50,050 bases of DNA from an uncultured Bacteroidales bacterium (GCA_944323785.1 CALUTU010000017.1:1-50050); one strand, 5' to 3'; shown: positions 16,079 to 27,882, numbered from the stretch's first letter. The notes: a model not told the origin generated them from the letters alone. Numbers and translations: made by a program.

Positions 16079-17378
16079 TGATGTCCAGCAGCACGTCTAT
16101 GGCCTTTTCCTGAGGCACTGAGCGCACTACGGCCTCCTTGCCCCGATAAATGGATACCTTGCCTCGTCCCTCGCCGATATAGCCGTAATCGGCGTCGGCC
16201 ATCTCGCCCGGGCCGTTGACGATGCAGCCCATGACCGCGATGGTCAGGCCGCGGAGATGCGATGTCCGGCGTTTTACCTCATTGAATACCGGCTCAATGT
16301 CGTACAACGTCCTTCCGCAACTGGGGCAGGCGATGTACTCACACTGGGTCATGCGACGGCGTGTCGCCTGCATTATGTCCGACTTAAACTGTCCTATTTC
16401 AGCGTTGTCGGCCTCTTTATCTCCATAGATGCAACGGATATTGAAATCGTCTATTTCCTTATTGACCAGCATCGGCCCGAGTATGCACGAAGCCTTGACG
16501 ATAAACTCTTCGTGGGAGGCGCAGCGGAGCTCGAAAGAAGGAACTCCGTCTACTGTTCCGGTCTGATAATCCGAGGGCTTCCGAGCCATGTTGAAGAACT
16601 CTGCTATGAGCCTTGCAGGCAGAATCTCGTTTACCGGAGGCTCGGTGAGGGAAACCCTGACCGTGTCTCCTATGCCGCGGGAGAGCAGGGTCGCCAGACC
16701 GGCCGCCGACTTGATGCGGCCCATGTCCCCGTTGCCGGCCTCGGTGACTCCGAGATGCAGGGGGAAGATGACGCCGCGCTCCTCCATCCACTGCTGAAGG
16801 AGGATATAGGCCCGGGTCATGACCGGAACGTTGCTGGCCTTGAGCGAGAGCACCACATTGTAGAAATCCTCGTCGATGCACATCTGCACCCACTCTGACA
16901 TGGCTTCCTGCATTCCTTTAGGTGTATTGCCGTAAATCTCTGTGATACGCTGACCTAACGAACCGTGATTGATGCCTATGCGGACGGCAGTCCCGTGCCT
17001 TCGGCATTCTTCCAGAAATTTGCGGAACTGGCTGCGGGCCACCTCGTGGTCCTTGGCGAAATTGCCGGGATTGATGCGGACCTTGTCGGCCACTGCGGCT
17101 GCGGCGATGGCCACCTCCGATGAGAAATGCACGTCGGCCACCAGCGGTACGTCGATACCTTCCTTCATCAGCCTGTCTTTTATGACTGCTAGGGATTCCA
17201 CCTCACGCTTGCCCTGGGTGGTCAGTCTTACCAGCCGGGCTCCGGCCAGGTACATTTCCCTGCACTGGGCCACTGCCGACTCTATGTCATTGGTGTCGCA
17301 GTTGCACATGCTCTGAACGACAGTCGGCTCATTATGCCCGATGAGCACATTCCTCACATTTGCAATAATATAGCGCAT
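16032..17378 (-). CDS. ispG: 4-hydroxy-3-methylbut-2-en-1-yl diphosphate synthase, short-insert form
   Basis: A 448-residue [4Fe-4S] enzyme of the MEP isoprenoid pathway, converting MEcPP to HMBPP. The N-terminal TIM barrel contains A-D-V-H-F, R-I-N-P-G-N and H-L-G-V-T-E-A-G-N; the cluster ligands are C351 and C354 (A-C-P-S-C-G-R) and C385 (G-C-I-V-N-G-P-G). Enzymes of Bacteroidota, Chlamydiae and plants usually exceed 600 residues because of a large insertion between barrel and cluster domain; E. coli IspG has about 370. Here only about 75-85 extra residues (around 265-350) lie at that point, so the insert is much reduced. It is the last gene of the ligA-led operon, 1 bp after the barrel-protein gene. 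Confidence 0.96.
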   Translation of the reverse strand: MRYIIANVRNVLIGHNEPTVVQSMCNCDTNDIESAVAQCREMYLAGARLVRLTTQGKREVESLAVIKDRLMKEGIDVPLVADVHFSSEVAIAAAAVADKVRINPGNFAKDHEVARSQFRKFLEECRRHGTAVRIGINHGSLGQRITEIYGNTPKGMQEAMSEWVQMCIDEDFYNVVLSLKASNVPVMTRAYILLQQWMEERGVIFPLHLGVTEAGNGDMGRIKSAAGLATLLSRGIGDTVRVSLTEPPVNEILPARLIAEFFNMARKPSDYQTGTVDGVPSFELRCASHEEFIVKASCILGPMLVNKEIDDFNIRCIYGDKEADNAEIGQFKSDIMQATRRRMTQCEYIACPSCGRTLYDIEPVFNEVKRRTSHLRGLTIAVMGCIVNGPGEMADADYGYIGEGRGKVSIYRGKEAVVRSVPQEKAIDVLLDIIRKDGRSTDVRPLTE

Positions 17379-17379
17379 G

Positions 17380-18102
17380 CTACTTTATCTTAAAGTGAAC
17401 TCCGAAATTGATACTGGCCTGCCAAGGGTAACTGTATATCCATGACGTACTGCTCATTTTCTCGGGATGATACAGCATGGAAAGAGAGTAGTGGAAGGCT
17501 CCTTCCAGATGGAACTCTATCCTCTTGCCCAGGATGTAAGCCAGTCCCGCCCCGCCGACTATACCGTAGTCGAAACGGATGTCAAAACAGTCGAAGCCGT
17601 TGTCCTTAGTGGTGGCGAAACGGTAGCCGACAAAGGGCCCGAGGCTGAGCAGGATTCTGAAGTGTTCACCGAGATCTATGTGAAATGCGGATAGAAACGG
17701 CAGTTCCACAAATGTGACTGTCTGTTCGAAATGCTCAAACTGATATTCATCGTTGACAAATCCGTATTTACTGTATCTGAGTCCCGTCTGGAGGCCGAAG
17801 AAGTCGTATGCACCCCACAGGGGATGATAGTAGGTATAAAGCACCGCGATGTTTAAAGGGGAGTTGATGGACTTTATACCCATATCAGGAGTCATGGATA
17901 CTCCGGTAAATGAAAAATCATACCTGACACCGATCAGGTGTTCCGGGTATTTGACCGGGAGTACCTTTACAGTTGTATCCCATTGTATGCCGGGTTGTAT
18001 CTTCTGAACACTGTCCTTCTTGTCAGTCAGATTCTGTCCTGATGCAGACAAAGGAATGATAGACAAGATGATTAGAGCTATTATTGAACGTAAGGATCTC
18101 AT
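17380..18102 (-). CDS. Outer-membrane beta-barrel protein (PorT-like)
   Basis: A 240-residue protein with a Sec signal peptide (about residues 1-22, ending A-S-G-Q), followed by alternating amphipathic strands rich in Tyr, Phe and Gly and a C-terminal strand ending in a hydrophobic/basic residue pattern (N-F-G-V-H-F-K-I-K). The G-x-R-Y-D-F-S-F-T-G and F-R-I-L-L-S-L-G-P-F-V-G-Y-R-F segments fit the small PorT/OMP beta-barrel family of Bacteroidota. Function unknown. The ATG overlaps the stop of the upstream Ig-like lipoprotein by 4 bp, which suggests the two cell-envelope proteins are made together. Confidence 0.82.
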   Translation of the reverse strand: MRSLRSIIALIILSIIPLSASGQNLTDKKDSVQKIQPGIQWDTTVKVLPVKYPEHLIGVRYDFSFTGVSMTPDMGIKSINSPLNIAVLYTYYHPLWGAYDFFGLQTGLRYSKYGFVNDEYQFEHFEQTVTFVELPFLSAFHIDLGEHFRILLSLGPFVGYRFATTKDNGFDCFDIRFDYGIVGGAGLAYILGKRIEFHLEGAFHYSLSMLYHPEKMSSTSWIYSYPWQASINFGVHFKIK

Positions 18103-19916
18103 TTGAACATCTCTCCGATATCTATGGTTTGTATCAATTCTGTCCGCTCAGGGATATCCATTATGTATGCATCGCTTCCCATGGACTCGCTTACTTTAAG
18201 CATGAGGACTTTCTCCGGTTGTTTTTTATCCAGGAGTGAACCTGTATCTACTTGACCGTTGCCGTTCTTATCCTCTGTGATACGAATTGAATATTTTCCG
18301 GCTTTGAGGTAAGGAAATTCGAGAACGGAAGCTGTGTCTATCTGGTAGCTTCGGAACACCTTCGTCCTTTTCTCGTCCACCAGCTCCACTAGATATTTCT
18401 CATTTACGTTGGATGCTTCAATGGTAAGAGAACTAAGATTCTCATCCTGAGGCAGTGTTATTTTCTGGACCAGGCTGTCGCAGTAGATGCCGTCTATGTC
18501 CATGAACAGGCTGTCCGGGATGCGGAGAGTGTATTCGAAACCTGGAACCAGTTTTTCCTCCAGCCTGAGAATATATTTCTTGATATTGGCCGTATCCTGT
18601 TCTACTGTGAACATGGCAGGTGAGATCTGTTCCCTGGTGTTCTTCGCCATAATGGTTATGGAGTCGAACGGAGTTACTATCATCGGGGATTCAAATGTGA
18701 TGATAATACCGTTCTGATCTATGGTTTCAGGAGTCGCATCCACAGTGTAGGCAGCAAGAGTATCCACTTCCTCCACCATTTCTCCCCAGCGGTTTTCCAC
18801 CATTTTGGCTTTTGGTCTTATCATTCTGATAGTATCTGTAACAGGAACGAGAATATTCAGCGAGTCATCTGTCTTCATATATGACAGTCTCATCTGCAAC
18901 GTATCGTTCACACCGCCTTGGTCATTTATCCAGATAACGATACTGTCCCGATAGAAATTATATTCTTTAATAAGTTTTTCATCAGGAATACCGTCGATGA
19001 TAAGTGAGTCTATCTGCGGATATGGTGCGGAGAACTTAAGGTACATCTGCCTTCTGGATACCCTTTCCTTTGCCCGGAGAATCTGTCTTTGCGAGACTTC
19101 CTTGAACATTGACAGGGAAAGCTGGGCCGGTCTTGACAGACAGGCTGCCGTATCAGTCATATTGAATGATAAAAGTTCCGGCAGACTGTCCCTCATCACA
19201 TGTGATGGCAGAACCAATGTATCCAGAAATGCCACTCTTTCCTGATCCGGATCATAGAGACAGTTATTGTTCAGATCCTCGATTGCGAATACTCTGTACA
19301 CTGTATCTGCTGGAAGATTTCGTACCGTGAAATAACCCCAGAGGTCGCTTTTCGCAGCTGCTTTGGGCAGTACTTTGAATATGGCGGAGTCCGAAGGATC
19401 AGTATGGAAAAGTACGGTAATGTTCGGCATGGGGAGCATGGTAGATGCTTCAACTATATTGCCGGATACGAATAGCGAGTCAATATGGTCTCCGGTGGAA
19501 AAGCTGTGCGTATAGGGCGGAAACGGATTGCCCTCGTTGTTGTCCTTTATGGCCTCTCCCAGGGAAAGGGAGTAAGTCTTGTTGGAGTCAAGCGGCTCTT
19601 CGAATGAAACCACTACACGTTTGCCTTTAATCTTGGCTGTAGGAGGTTTGGTCTGCGGAGGAGACAGAAAGATGTAAGAGTTGGGATTGTTCAGTGCCAC
19701 ATACTCGTTGAATTCAAAAGATACAGAGCTGTGCCGCTTGTCTCTCGGATGATTCAGCGCATTGTTGGCCGGTACCACCTCTACGATTACCGGAGGTATG
19801 GTGTCTTTCGGACCGCCTTCCGGAGGAGTGGATGTATTCGCACAGGATTTAGAGAAAATTACGGATGCGAATATTCCTAGAACTATTGTGGTATTCAGCA
19901 GGTTCTTATGTTTCAT
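18099..19916 (-). CDS. Ig-like domain lipoprotein
   Basis: A 605-residue surface or periplasmic protein. The N-terminus is hydrophobic and ends F-S-K-S-C25, a slightly unusual lipobox. The segment C-A-N-T-S-T-P-P-E-G-G-P-K-D-T-I-P-P is the standard opening of the SbsA-type Ig-like lipoproteins of Bacteroidota, followed by an Ig-like domain (about 42-130: V-S-F-E-F-N-E-Y-V...Y-S-L-S-L-G), a carboxypeptidase-regulatory-like region (about 150-240) and at least one further Ig-like domain (about 400-490). No catalytic motif is visible. It starts 2 bp after relA and overlaps the barrel gene by 4 bp. Confidence 0.88.
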   Translation of the reverse strand: MKHKNLLNTTIVLGIFASVIFSKSCANTSTPPEGGPKDTIPPVIVEVVPANNALNHPRDKRHSSVSFEFNEYVALNNPNSYIFLSPPQTKPPTAKIKGKRVVVSFEEPLDSNKTYSLSLGEAIKDNNEGNPFPPYTHSFSTGDHIDSLFVSGNIVEASTMLPMPNITVLFHTDPSDSAIFKVLPKAAAKSDLWGYFTVRNLPADTVYRVFAIEDLNNNCLYDPDQERVAFLDTLVLPSHVMRDSLPELLSFNMTDTAACLSRPAQLSLSMFKEVSQRQILRAKERVSRRQMYLKFSAPYPQIDSLIIDGIPDEKLIKEYNFYRDSIVIWINDQGGVNDTLQMRLSYMKTDDSLNILVPVTDTIRMIRPKAKMVENRWGEMVEEVDTLAAYTVDATPETIDQNGIIITFESPMIVTPFDSITIMAKNTREQISPAMFTVEQDTANIKKYILRLEEKLVPGFEYTLRIPDSLFMDIDGIYCDSLVQKITLPQDENLSSLTIEASNVNEKYLVELVDEKRTKVFRSYQIDTASVLEFPYLKAGKYSIRITEDKNGNGQVDTGSLLDKKQPEKVLMLKVSESMGSDAYIMDIPERTELIQTIDIGEMFK

Positions 19917-19918
19917 CT

Positions 19919-22249
19919 CTAGTATTTGTCTTCTTTGATATCAATTCTGTTGACACTCTCGACACCCTTGATCTTCCTGACATGAGCCATCAGGTTGTCC
20001 AGGTCGGCCGTACTGCGGACGTAGCAGTCTATATAACCCTCGAAGATGCTGTCATGAGTGGCGATATAGACTTTCCGGATGTTGATGTTCAGCACAAGTG
20101 TCGTGACTTTTGTAAGCTCGTTGAGTATGCCGAGCCGGTCAGTACCGAACATCTTGATACGGGCAAGGAAGGATGCAACGGTGTTCTTGCTCCATTTGGC
20201 GTTTACTATCCTGTCTCCGTGAATGGAGGCCAGATTGACGGCTTCCGGACAGGTCTTCTTATGTACGACAACCTCTCCGCTGTCATTGATGAAACCCACT
20301 ATAGTGTCACCGGGAATAGGGTAGCAGCAGTCAGCTATGCGGTATGTGACAGGTGAGCCGGGGTTCTTTCCTTCGCCCTTGCCTTCCTCGGCCAGAATCA
20401 GATCCCTGTTCTTGTCCAGCTGATTCTTGATGATGCGGTCCCTTATCTCGGCGTTGGTCATCTCGTCGCTCTCTCCGTCCTCATCGTCCCCGCTGTCCTC
20501 GGAACTGCTCTTCTTGTTGCTTCCGAACAGTTTCAGGGTCCAGTATATGACGTTCTTGTTCTCGGTATTCTTGCGCAGGACCTTGTCCAGATCTTTCAGC
20601 GAGATGACTCCTGTGGATATCTTGTTGTACAGCTCCTCCTTCGTGCTCACGGAATATTCGCGCAGGAGTTTCTTGAGCACGTTGCTCTGCAGCTTGACTC
20701 CGTAGCCGGCCAGCTCTTTCTCAAGCATCTGGCGGCCGCTTTTGATGCTGTCATCCACGTCATCCTTAAGAGCTTCGTAAACATAGTTCCTGGCTCTGGA
20801 TGTCCTGAGGAATTCAAGCCATTCCGGCTGGGGCTTCTGGGATTCGGCGGTGATGATCTCCACCTGATCTCCATTGCGAAGCACCTTGGACAGAGGCGAG
20901 AGCTTGAAGTTGATCTTGGCCGCAATGGCCCTGTTGCCTATCTGGGAATGGATGCTGTATGCGAAATCCAGGGCGGTGGAGCCTTTAGGCAGGGATTTCG
21001 ACTCTCCTTTCGGAGTAAAGACGTATATCTCCTGGTCCAGCAGGGTGTCGTGGAACTTGTCCAGGAATTTCAAGGCGTTGGAATCCGGATTCTCCAGCAC
21101 TTCCCGGACCATGTCCAGCCAGCGGTCCATCTCTTTTTCAGAGTTGGTCTCCTCGCCTTTCTGCTTGTAGCTCCAGTGTGCGGCGATACCCTTCTCGGCT
21201 ATCTCGTTCATCCTCTCGCTGCGGATCTGGACCTCCACCCATCCGCCGCCGTTGCTCATGACCGTACAGTGCAGGGCCTCGTAGCCGTTGCTCTTGGGTC
21301 TGGTCACCCAGTCGCGGATGCGGTCTGTCTTGGAAGTGTAGATGCCGGATACGAGCGAATAGATGTACCAGCACTGGGTGCGCTCGTCCTCATCGGGCTT
21401 TGGAGTGAATATGATGCGGATACCGTAGATATCGTATATGTCCTCGAACTCCACGTGCTTTTCCTGCATCTTGTGCCAGACAGAGTAGGGGGTCTTGGTC
21501 CTCTTGGTGATGTCGAATGTATAGCCGGCATTCTGCAGGGCATCAGCCACGGGCTGGATGAACTTGTCCATGGCCTCCCCCTTTTCCTTTATCACTCCGT
21601 CTATCCTGGCTACGATGTCGTTGTACATCTTGGGATTTCTGGTCTTGAGCCAGATGTTCTCCATCTCGGACTTTATGTTGTACAGACCCAGCCGGTGAGC
21701 CAGGGGCACGAAGAGGTACATGGTCTCGCTGAGTATCTTGTCCTTCTTGTAGTCCGGCATGGAGCCGATGGTGCGGATATTGTGCAGACGGTCGGCCAGC
21801 TTGATCAGCACTACACGTACGTCATCGTTTAGAGTCAGGATGATCCGCTTGAAATTCTCGGCTTGAAGATTGCCGCCGCCGTCGGTGTCCATGGCGGCCT
21901 TGATCTTTGTCAGGCCGTCTACCAGCGAGGCTATCTTCTCTCCGAAAAGACGCTTGATGTCGTCCACGGTGTATTCCGTGTCCTCCACCACGTCGTGCAG
22001 AAGGGCAGCTACGATAGACTTGTATCCGAGCCCGATCTCGTTGACAACGATTTTGGCCACGGATATCGGATGGATGATATACGGTTCTCCAGACCTTCTC
22101 CGGACACCTTTGTGGGCTTCATTTGCGAAGTCAAAGGCCTTCAGAACACCGTCATATTCCTCCTGCGAGGAGCACCGCTTGAGCGCGGCCAGCCGAAGCT
22201 CCTCGAATTCTTTATTTATCAGATCGTAATCGCTTTGTGTGAAATCCAT
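19919..22249 (-). CDS. Bifunctional (p)ppGpp synthetase/hydrolase (RelA/SpoT family)
   Basis: A 776-residue long RSH protein that makes and degrades the stringent-response alarmone. The N-terminal HD hydrolase domain is intact (I-H60-P-I-S and L-L-H85-D86-V-V-E-D-T), and the synthetase domain includes S-N-G-Y-E-A-L-H (about 321-328) and G-I-R-I-I-F. TGS (about 400-465), an acidic Glu/Asp/Ser-rich insertion (about 585-610), and a C-terminal ACT domain (about 695-770) follow. Both catalytic halves look functional. It has its own TATTTTTG box 4 nt before the ATG, although the gene lies within the operon 21 bp after hydG. Confidence 0.96.
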   Translation of the reverse strand: MDFTQSDYDLINKEFEELRLAALKRCSSQEEYDGVLKAFDFANEAHKGVRRRSGEPYIIHPISVAKIVVNEIGLGYKSIVAALLHDVVEDTEYTVDDIKRLFGEKIASLVDGLTKIKAAMDTDGGGNLQAENFKRIILTLNDDVRVVLIKLADRLHNIRTIGSMPDYKKDKILSETMYLFVPLAHRLGLYNIKSEMENIWLKTRNPKMYNDIVARIDGVIKEKGEAMDKFIQPVADALQNAGYTFDITKRTKTPYSVWHKMQEKHVEFEDIYDIYGIRIIFTPKPDEDERTQCWYIYSLVSGIYTSKTDRIRDWVTRPKSNGYEALHCTVMSNGGGWVEVQIRSERMNEIAEKGIAAHWSYKQKGEETNSEKEMDRWLDMVREVLENPDSNALKFLDKFHDTLLDQEIYVFTPKGESKSLPKGSTALDFAYSIHSQIGNRAIAAKINFKLSPLSKVLRNGDQVEIITAESQKPQPEWLEFLRTSRARNYVYEALKDDVDDSIKSGRQMLEKELAGYGVKLQSNVLKKLLREYSVSTKEELYNKISTGVISLKDLDKVLRKNTENKNVIYWTLKLFGSNKKSSSEDSGDDEDGESDEMTNAEIRDRIIKNQLDKNRDLILAEEGKGEGKNPGSPVTYRIADCCYPIPGDTIVGFINDSGEVVVHKKTCPEAVNLASIHGDRIVNAKWSKNTVASFLARIKMFGTDRLGILNELTKVTTLVLNINIRKVYIATHDSIFEGYIDCYVRSTADLDNLMAHVRKIKGVESVNRIDIKEDKY

Positions 22250-22253
22250 TCTG

Positions 22254-22261
22254 CAAAAATA
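22254..22261 (-). promoter_or_regulatory. Internal TATTTTTG box before relA/spoT
   Basis: A TAnnTTTG match on the minus strand ending 4 nt before the ATG at 22249, within the 21-bp gap after hydG. It could give the stringent-response gene independent, near-leaderless transcription. Confidence 0.45.
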
Positions 22262-22270
22262 ATCAAAAAA

Positions 22271-23710
22271 CTAATAGAGAATGTCCCGGATACCCTGTTC
22301 GCGGATTTTTTTCAGTCTCTCTTTCAGACTTTCTTTCTCGTCCCCGTCGGGCATTTTCGCCAGTTCCCGCTCTGTCAGCTTATATCCTTCCTCTTTCGTG
22401 AGATCTGACGAATAGTCCTCAAGATATTCGGCCAGTGTAAGCAAGGCATTCCTGGTGCAGAATCTCTTGATGAAGCCCGGGATTGCGAACTCCATGAAAT
22501 GCTCTCCTGTACGGCCTACGCGGTAGCAGGCGGTGCAGAAGCTGGGGATATAATCGCGGGTAAGCAGCCAGCGGATGACCTCGTCCAGGTTGCGGGTATC
22601 ACCGATCTGGAACTGTTCCTCGTCCAGGGCCTGCTCATCTCCCTTGCGTTCCTTATTGTAGCCTCCGATCTCCAGCTTGGTGCCGGCATCGATCTGCGAA
22701 ACCCCGAACTCCATCACCTCATCGCGGATGGCACGGGACTCTCTGGCGGTCATTATAAGGCCGGTATAAGGTACTGCAAGCCTGAGAATCGCCACCAGTT
22801 TCTTAAAGTCCTGGTCGGAGACCCTGTAAGGCAGGTCCAGCTCCATGCCGTTGGCCGGCTGTATCCTCGGGAAACTGATGGTGTGAGGACCGACTCCGTA
22901 AGTAGTCTGGAGGTGGATTGCATGGGATACCAGTCCGAGTACCTCGAACCGCCAGTCATAGAGTCCGAACAGGGCACCGATGCCCATGTCGTCTATGCCG
23001 CCCTCGAAGGCGCGGTCCATGGCGTTGAGTCTCCACAGGTAATTGCTCTTCTGGGTATTGCCGGGATGATATTTGGCGTATGTTTCTTTGTGATATGTCT
23101 CCTGGAATACCTGGAACGTGCCTATGCCGGCCTCCTTGACCGTCCTGTAGCCCTCGATGTCCAGAGGAGCGGCGTTGATGTTGACCCTGCGGATCTCGCC
23201 TTTGCCGGATTTGGTGGCGTAGGTCATCCTGACTGTGTGCGCGATGAACTCGGGAGTGTACTTGGGATGCTCACCGTAGACGAGGATCAGCCTCTTGTGC
23301 CCCTCGTCCTCCAGGGAACGCACTTCGTTGACCAGCTCCTGGTCGCTGAGACTGTGACGGACTGTGCTGCGCAGCGAGCGGCGGAAACCGCAGTACTGAC
23401 AGTCATTGATGCAGTAGTTGCCGATATAAAGGGGAGCGAAGAGCACTATACGGTTGCCGTACACCGAGCGTTTGAGCTCCCGGGCTGTCTCGAATATCTC
23501 GTGCAGGCCCTCGGGGGACTGGACAGCGATGAGCGCAGCCGTCTCCTCGACCGTCAGCGGTTGTTTGGAAAGGGATTTCTTTAAAATAGCCCTGTAGACC
23601 ACCGGGTCCTCCCTGGTGTTGTTGATCAGGGAATGCAGTTTGGCGTCGTCAATAAAATCCACGAAGCCTTTTGTTAATTCCATATTCATTTTACTCAATA
23701 TTTTAAACAT
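22271..23710 (-). CDS. hydG: [FeFe]-hydrogenase H-cluster maturase HydG
   Basis: A radical SAM tyrosine lyase that releases CO and cyanide for the diiron site of [FeFe]-hydrogenase. The SAM-cluster motif C-I-N-D-C-Q-Y-C (C-x3-C-x2-C) is present near residue 100. The C-terminal C-x2-C-x22-C motif (F-C-T-A-C-Y-R-V-G-R-T-G-E-H-F...R-F-C) that binds the second, dangler-iron cluster is complete and separates HydG from ThiH. The ATG at 23710 is chosen; a TTG at 23716, overlapping the upstream stop by 4 bp, would add two residues and is a real alternative. HydE, HydF and a hydrogenase are not in this window. Confidence 0.95.
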   Translation of the reverse strand: MFKILSKMNMELTKGFVDFIDDAKLHSLINNTREDPVVYRAILKKSLSKQPLTVEETAALIAVQSPEGLHEIFETARELKRSVYGNRIVLFAPLYIGNYCINDCQYCGFRRSLRSTVRHSLSDQELVNEVRSLEDEGHKRLILVYGEHPKYTPEFIAHTVRMTYATKSGKGEIRRVNINAAPLDIEGYRTVKEAGIGTFQVFQETYHKETYAKYHPGNTQKSNYLWRLNAMDRAFEGGIDDMGIGALFGLYDWRFEVLGLVSHAIHLQTTYGVGPHTISFPRIQPANGMELDLPYRVSDQDFKKLVAILRLAVPYTGLIMTARESRAIRDEVMEFGVSQIDAGTKLEIGGYNKERKGDEQALDEEQFQIGDTRNLDEVIRWLLTRDYIPSFCTACYRVGRTGEHFMEFAIPGFIKRFCTRNALLTLAEYLEDYSSDLTKEEGYKLTERELAKMPDGDEKESLKERLKKIREQGIRDILY

Positions 23711-23712
23711 TC

Positions 23713-24639
23713 TCAATTCAAGTCTTCCAGCGGATAATTGTCCACGTTCTGAAAGACGTAGGAAAGTTCAGAGCCCAGCAGGATGATGAACCATCCGATG
23801 TTGAGCCATACCATAAAAAGCGGGATGGCAGCGAACACTCCGTAGACGGCATTCATCCTCGACACGAACATCTGGGTCTCCATATAGAGATACTGCACGG
23901 CCGTAAATGCCAGTGAGGATATAAGCGCGGCCGAAAGCGCCGGCAGCAGCCTCACCCGGGCGTTGGGTATCAGTATGTACATTGCAGTCAGGACAACCGT
24001 CATGAACGCAAAGAACGAGAGCCACACCAGAAAAGTGCTGATGGAGCTCAGAAAAGGTATCTCAAGTCCGATGGCCTCGATGCCGTCGGAAATGGAGAGG
24101 GTCACCGAAAGGAAGACCATGATGACGAACGGGGAAGCGGTCATGGTGACGATGTATGCCAGCACCCTCTTCCACAGTATGCGGTTGCGCTCCACCTTCC
24201 AGATCCGGTTGAAAGACCATTCAACCCTGGACATCAGCCATATCACCATCCATAGGAAGATCAGAAACGAGAGGATTCCGTAGATGCCCTGCTGGGAGGC
24301 AGCTATGATGTTGTCCGCGAAGGTAAGTATATGGTTTACTATCGTATCGCGTCCGAAATTGTCGTATATCAGCTCCCTAAGGTGGTCTCCCAGTCCTGCG
24401 TAGTTGGATATGGCGAACGCTACGGCCAGGAAGGGCACGAAGGCCATGGTCGTGAAGAAGCTCAGAGCCACGGCCTGCTGTCCTACGTTCTGGTGACTGA
24501 AATTCTTGGCGGTCAGTATGATGACCCTGATATACCTGACGACCTTGGCCTTTGCCCGGCCAAGGTCGGAGGTGTTGATGTTCCAGATGCCGTCGCGGAA
24601 GAACTCCTTGAACCGTCTTATGTTATCCGCGCATCGCAT
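23713..24639 (-). CDS. YihY/BrkB-family inner-membrane protein
   Basis: A 308-residue polytopic protein with about six membrane segments. The motifs Q-A-V-A-L-S-F-F-T-T-M-A-F-V-P-F near residue 58 and the G-V-F-A-A-I-P-L-F-M-V-W-L-N-I-G-W segment near 270 are conserved in the YihY (formerly RNase BN) family. Its transport function is unresolved. Its 5' end overlaps the fprA gene by 17 bp and its 3' end overlaps the TTG alternative of hydG by 4 bp. Confidence 0.93.
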   Translation of the reverse strand: MRCADNIRRFKEFFRDGIWNINTSDLGRAKAKVVRYIRVIILTAKNFSHQNVGQQAVALSFFTTMAFVPFLAVAFAISNYAGLGDHLRELIYDNFGRDTIVNHILTFADNIIAASQQGIYGILSFLIFLWMVIWLMSRVEWSFNRIWKVERNRILWKRVLAYIVTMTASPFVIMVFLSVTLSISDGIEAIGLEIPFLSSISTFLVWLSFFAFMTVVLTAMYILIPNARVRLLPALSAALISSLAFTAVQYLYMETQMFVSRMNAVYGVFAAIPLFMVWLNIGWFIILLGSELSYVFQNVDNYPLEDLN

Positions 24640-25807
24640 CCACCAGTTTCTTGGCGAAGTCGCCTATCTTGTCGAAATCGGACTCATAGGGCCGTCCGAG
24701 GAATTCCACGGGATCTCCGGTAACGGGCATTTTGGCCTTCTCCGCAAACTCTCTGAGGGCCTTTGCTCCGGCTCCGTTCCAGCTTGAGCCTCCGAAGATA
24801 CCCAGAATCTTGTTCTGAGGAGCCGATACGCTTATCTCATGGGTAAGCAGGGCCATCATGGGGTGCATACCGGTGTTGTAGGCGCAGCTTCCGAGTACGA
24901 GGCCCCTGTATTTCCAGATGGCTGTCAGCAGATAGGAGACATGGGTCTTGGACACGTCGTATACGCGGATATCCCTGACACCGAGGACCGATATCTGACG
25001 GGCTATCTCATCGGCGAACTTCTCGGTGTTGCCGTACATCGAGGCGTATGCGATTACGAAGCCGTCCTCAGCCTCGTACTTGCTCCACTTGTCGTAAAGC
25101 GAGAGCACCTTGCCCGGGTCCTTGCGCCAGATGAGTCCGTGAGACGGGCAGATAATCTTCACCGGCACACCCTCCAGCTTTTTGAAAGCCTTCTGCACCA
25201 TGCCGCTCCACTTGCCCACGATGTTGGAGTAGTAACGCAGCATGTCCTCCTCATAGAAGTCAAAGTTGGCCGTGTCGTCGAAGATGCCTCCGTCCAGGGT
25301 TCCGAAAGAGCCGAATGCATCGCACGAGAAGAGTATCTGATCTACAGTGTCGTATGTCACCATCGTCTCGGGCCAGTGTACCCAGGGAACCATGACGAAT
25401 GTCAGCTTGTGATAACCGAGGTCGAGGACGTCCCCTTCCTTAATCTCATGGATATTGTCCTGAGGAAGAGGGTAGTAGCTCTCCATTATCTTATAGGTCT
25501 TGCAGTTGGCCACAACCTTGACCCTGGGATATCGGCGCAGGATCTCACCTATCATGCTGGAGTGATCGGGCTCCATGTGGTTGACGATCATATATTCCAG
25601 ATCCCGTCCGCCCAGCGCGCTGTCAATATGCGCCAGATAGTCGGGGTCAGAACCGTACTCAATCGTGTCTATCAGGGCCGGATGCTCGTCGGCTATGATA
25701 TATGAATTGTAGGCCACTCCATTGGGCAGAGGCCAGTTGTTCTCGAAAAGATGCTTCTTGCGGTCATTGGTTCCGATATAGAACACTTTGTTGCTGATTT
25801 GAATCAT
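24623..25807 (-). CDS. Flavodiiron protein (FprA family)
   Basis: A 394-residue A-type flavoprotein reducing O2 to water (and/or NO to N2O) in anaerobes. The N-terminal metallo-beta-lactamase-like domain has the diiron ligands H77-x-E79-x-D81-H82, H144 (P-W-V-H-W-P), D163 and H223. The C-terminal flavodoxin domain starts near 250, with the FMN loop S-M-Y-G-N-T (256-261) and a W-N-G-A-G segment near 363. It has no rubredoxin fusion. It follows ligA by 15 bp and overlaps the next gene by 17 bp. Its position in one operon with hydG fits protection of oxygen-sensitive enzymes, which is inference. Confidence 0.95.
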   Translation of the reverse strand: MIQISNKVFYIGTNDRKKHLFENNWPLPNGVAYNSYIIADEHPALIDTIEYGSDPDYLAHIDSALGGRDLEYMIVNHMEPDHSSMIGEILRRYPRVKVVANCKTYKIMESYYPLPQDNIHEIKEGDVLDLGYHKLTFVMVPWVHWPETMVTYDTVDQILFSCDAFGSFGTLDGGIFDDTANFDFYEEDMLRYYSNIVGKWSGMVQKAFKKLEGVPVKIICPSHGLIWRKDPGKVLSLYDKWSKYEAEDGFVIAYASMYGNTEKFADEIARQISVLGVRDIRVYDVSKTHVSYLLTAIWKYRGLVLGSCAYNTGMHPMMALLTHEISVSAPQNKILGIFGGSSWNGAGAKALREFAEKAKMPVTGDPVEFLGRPYESDFDKIGDFAKKLVDAMRG

Positions 25808-25822
25808 AATTGCTTCTAAGGT

Positions 25823-27871
<2,049 letters not shown>

Positions 27872-27882
27872 TCAAAAATTAC

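Noticed and set aside
22271-23710. ThiH (tyrosine lyase of thiamine synthesis)
   Set aside because: The complete C-terminal C-x2-C-x22-C cluster motif is specific to HydG, and no thiamine genes are nearby.
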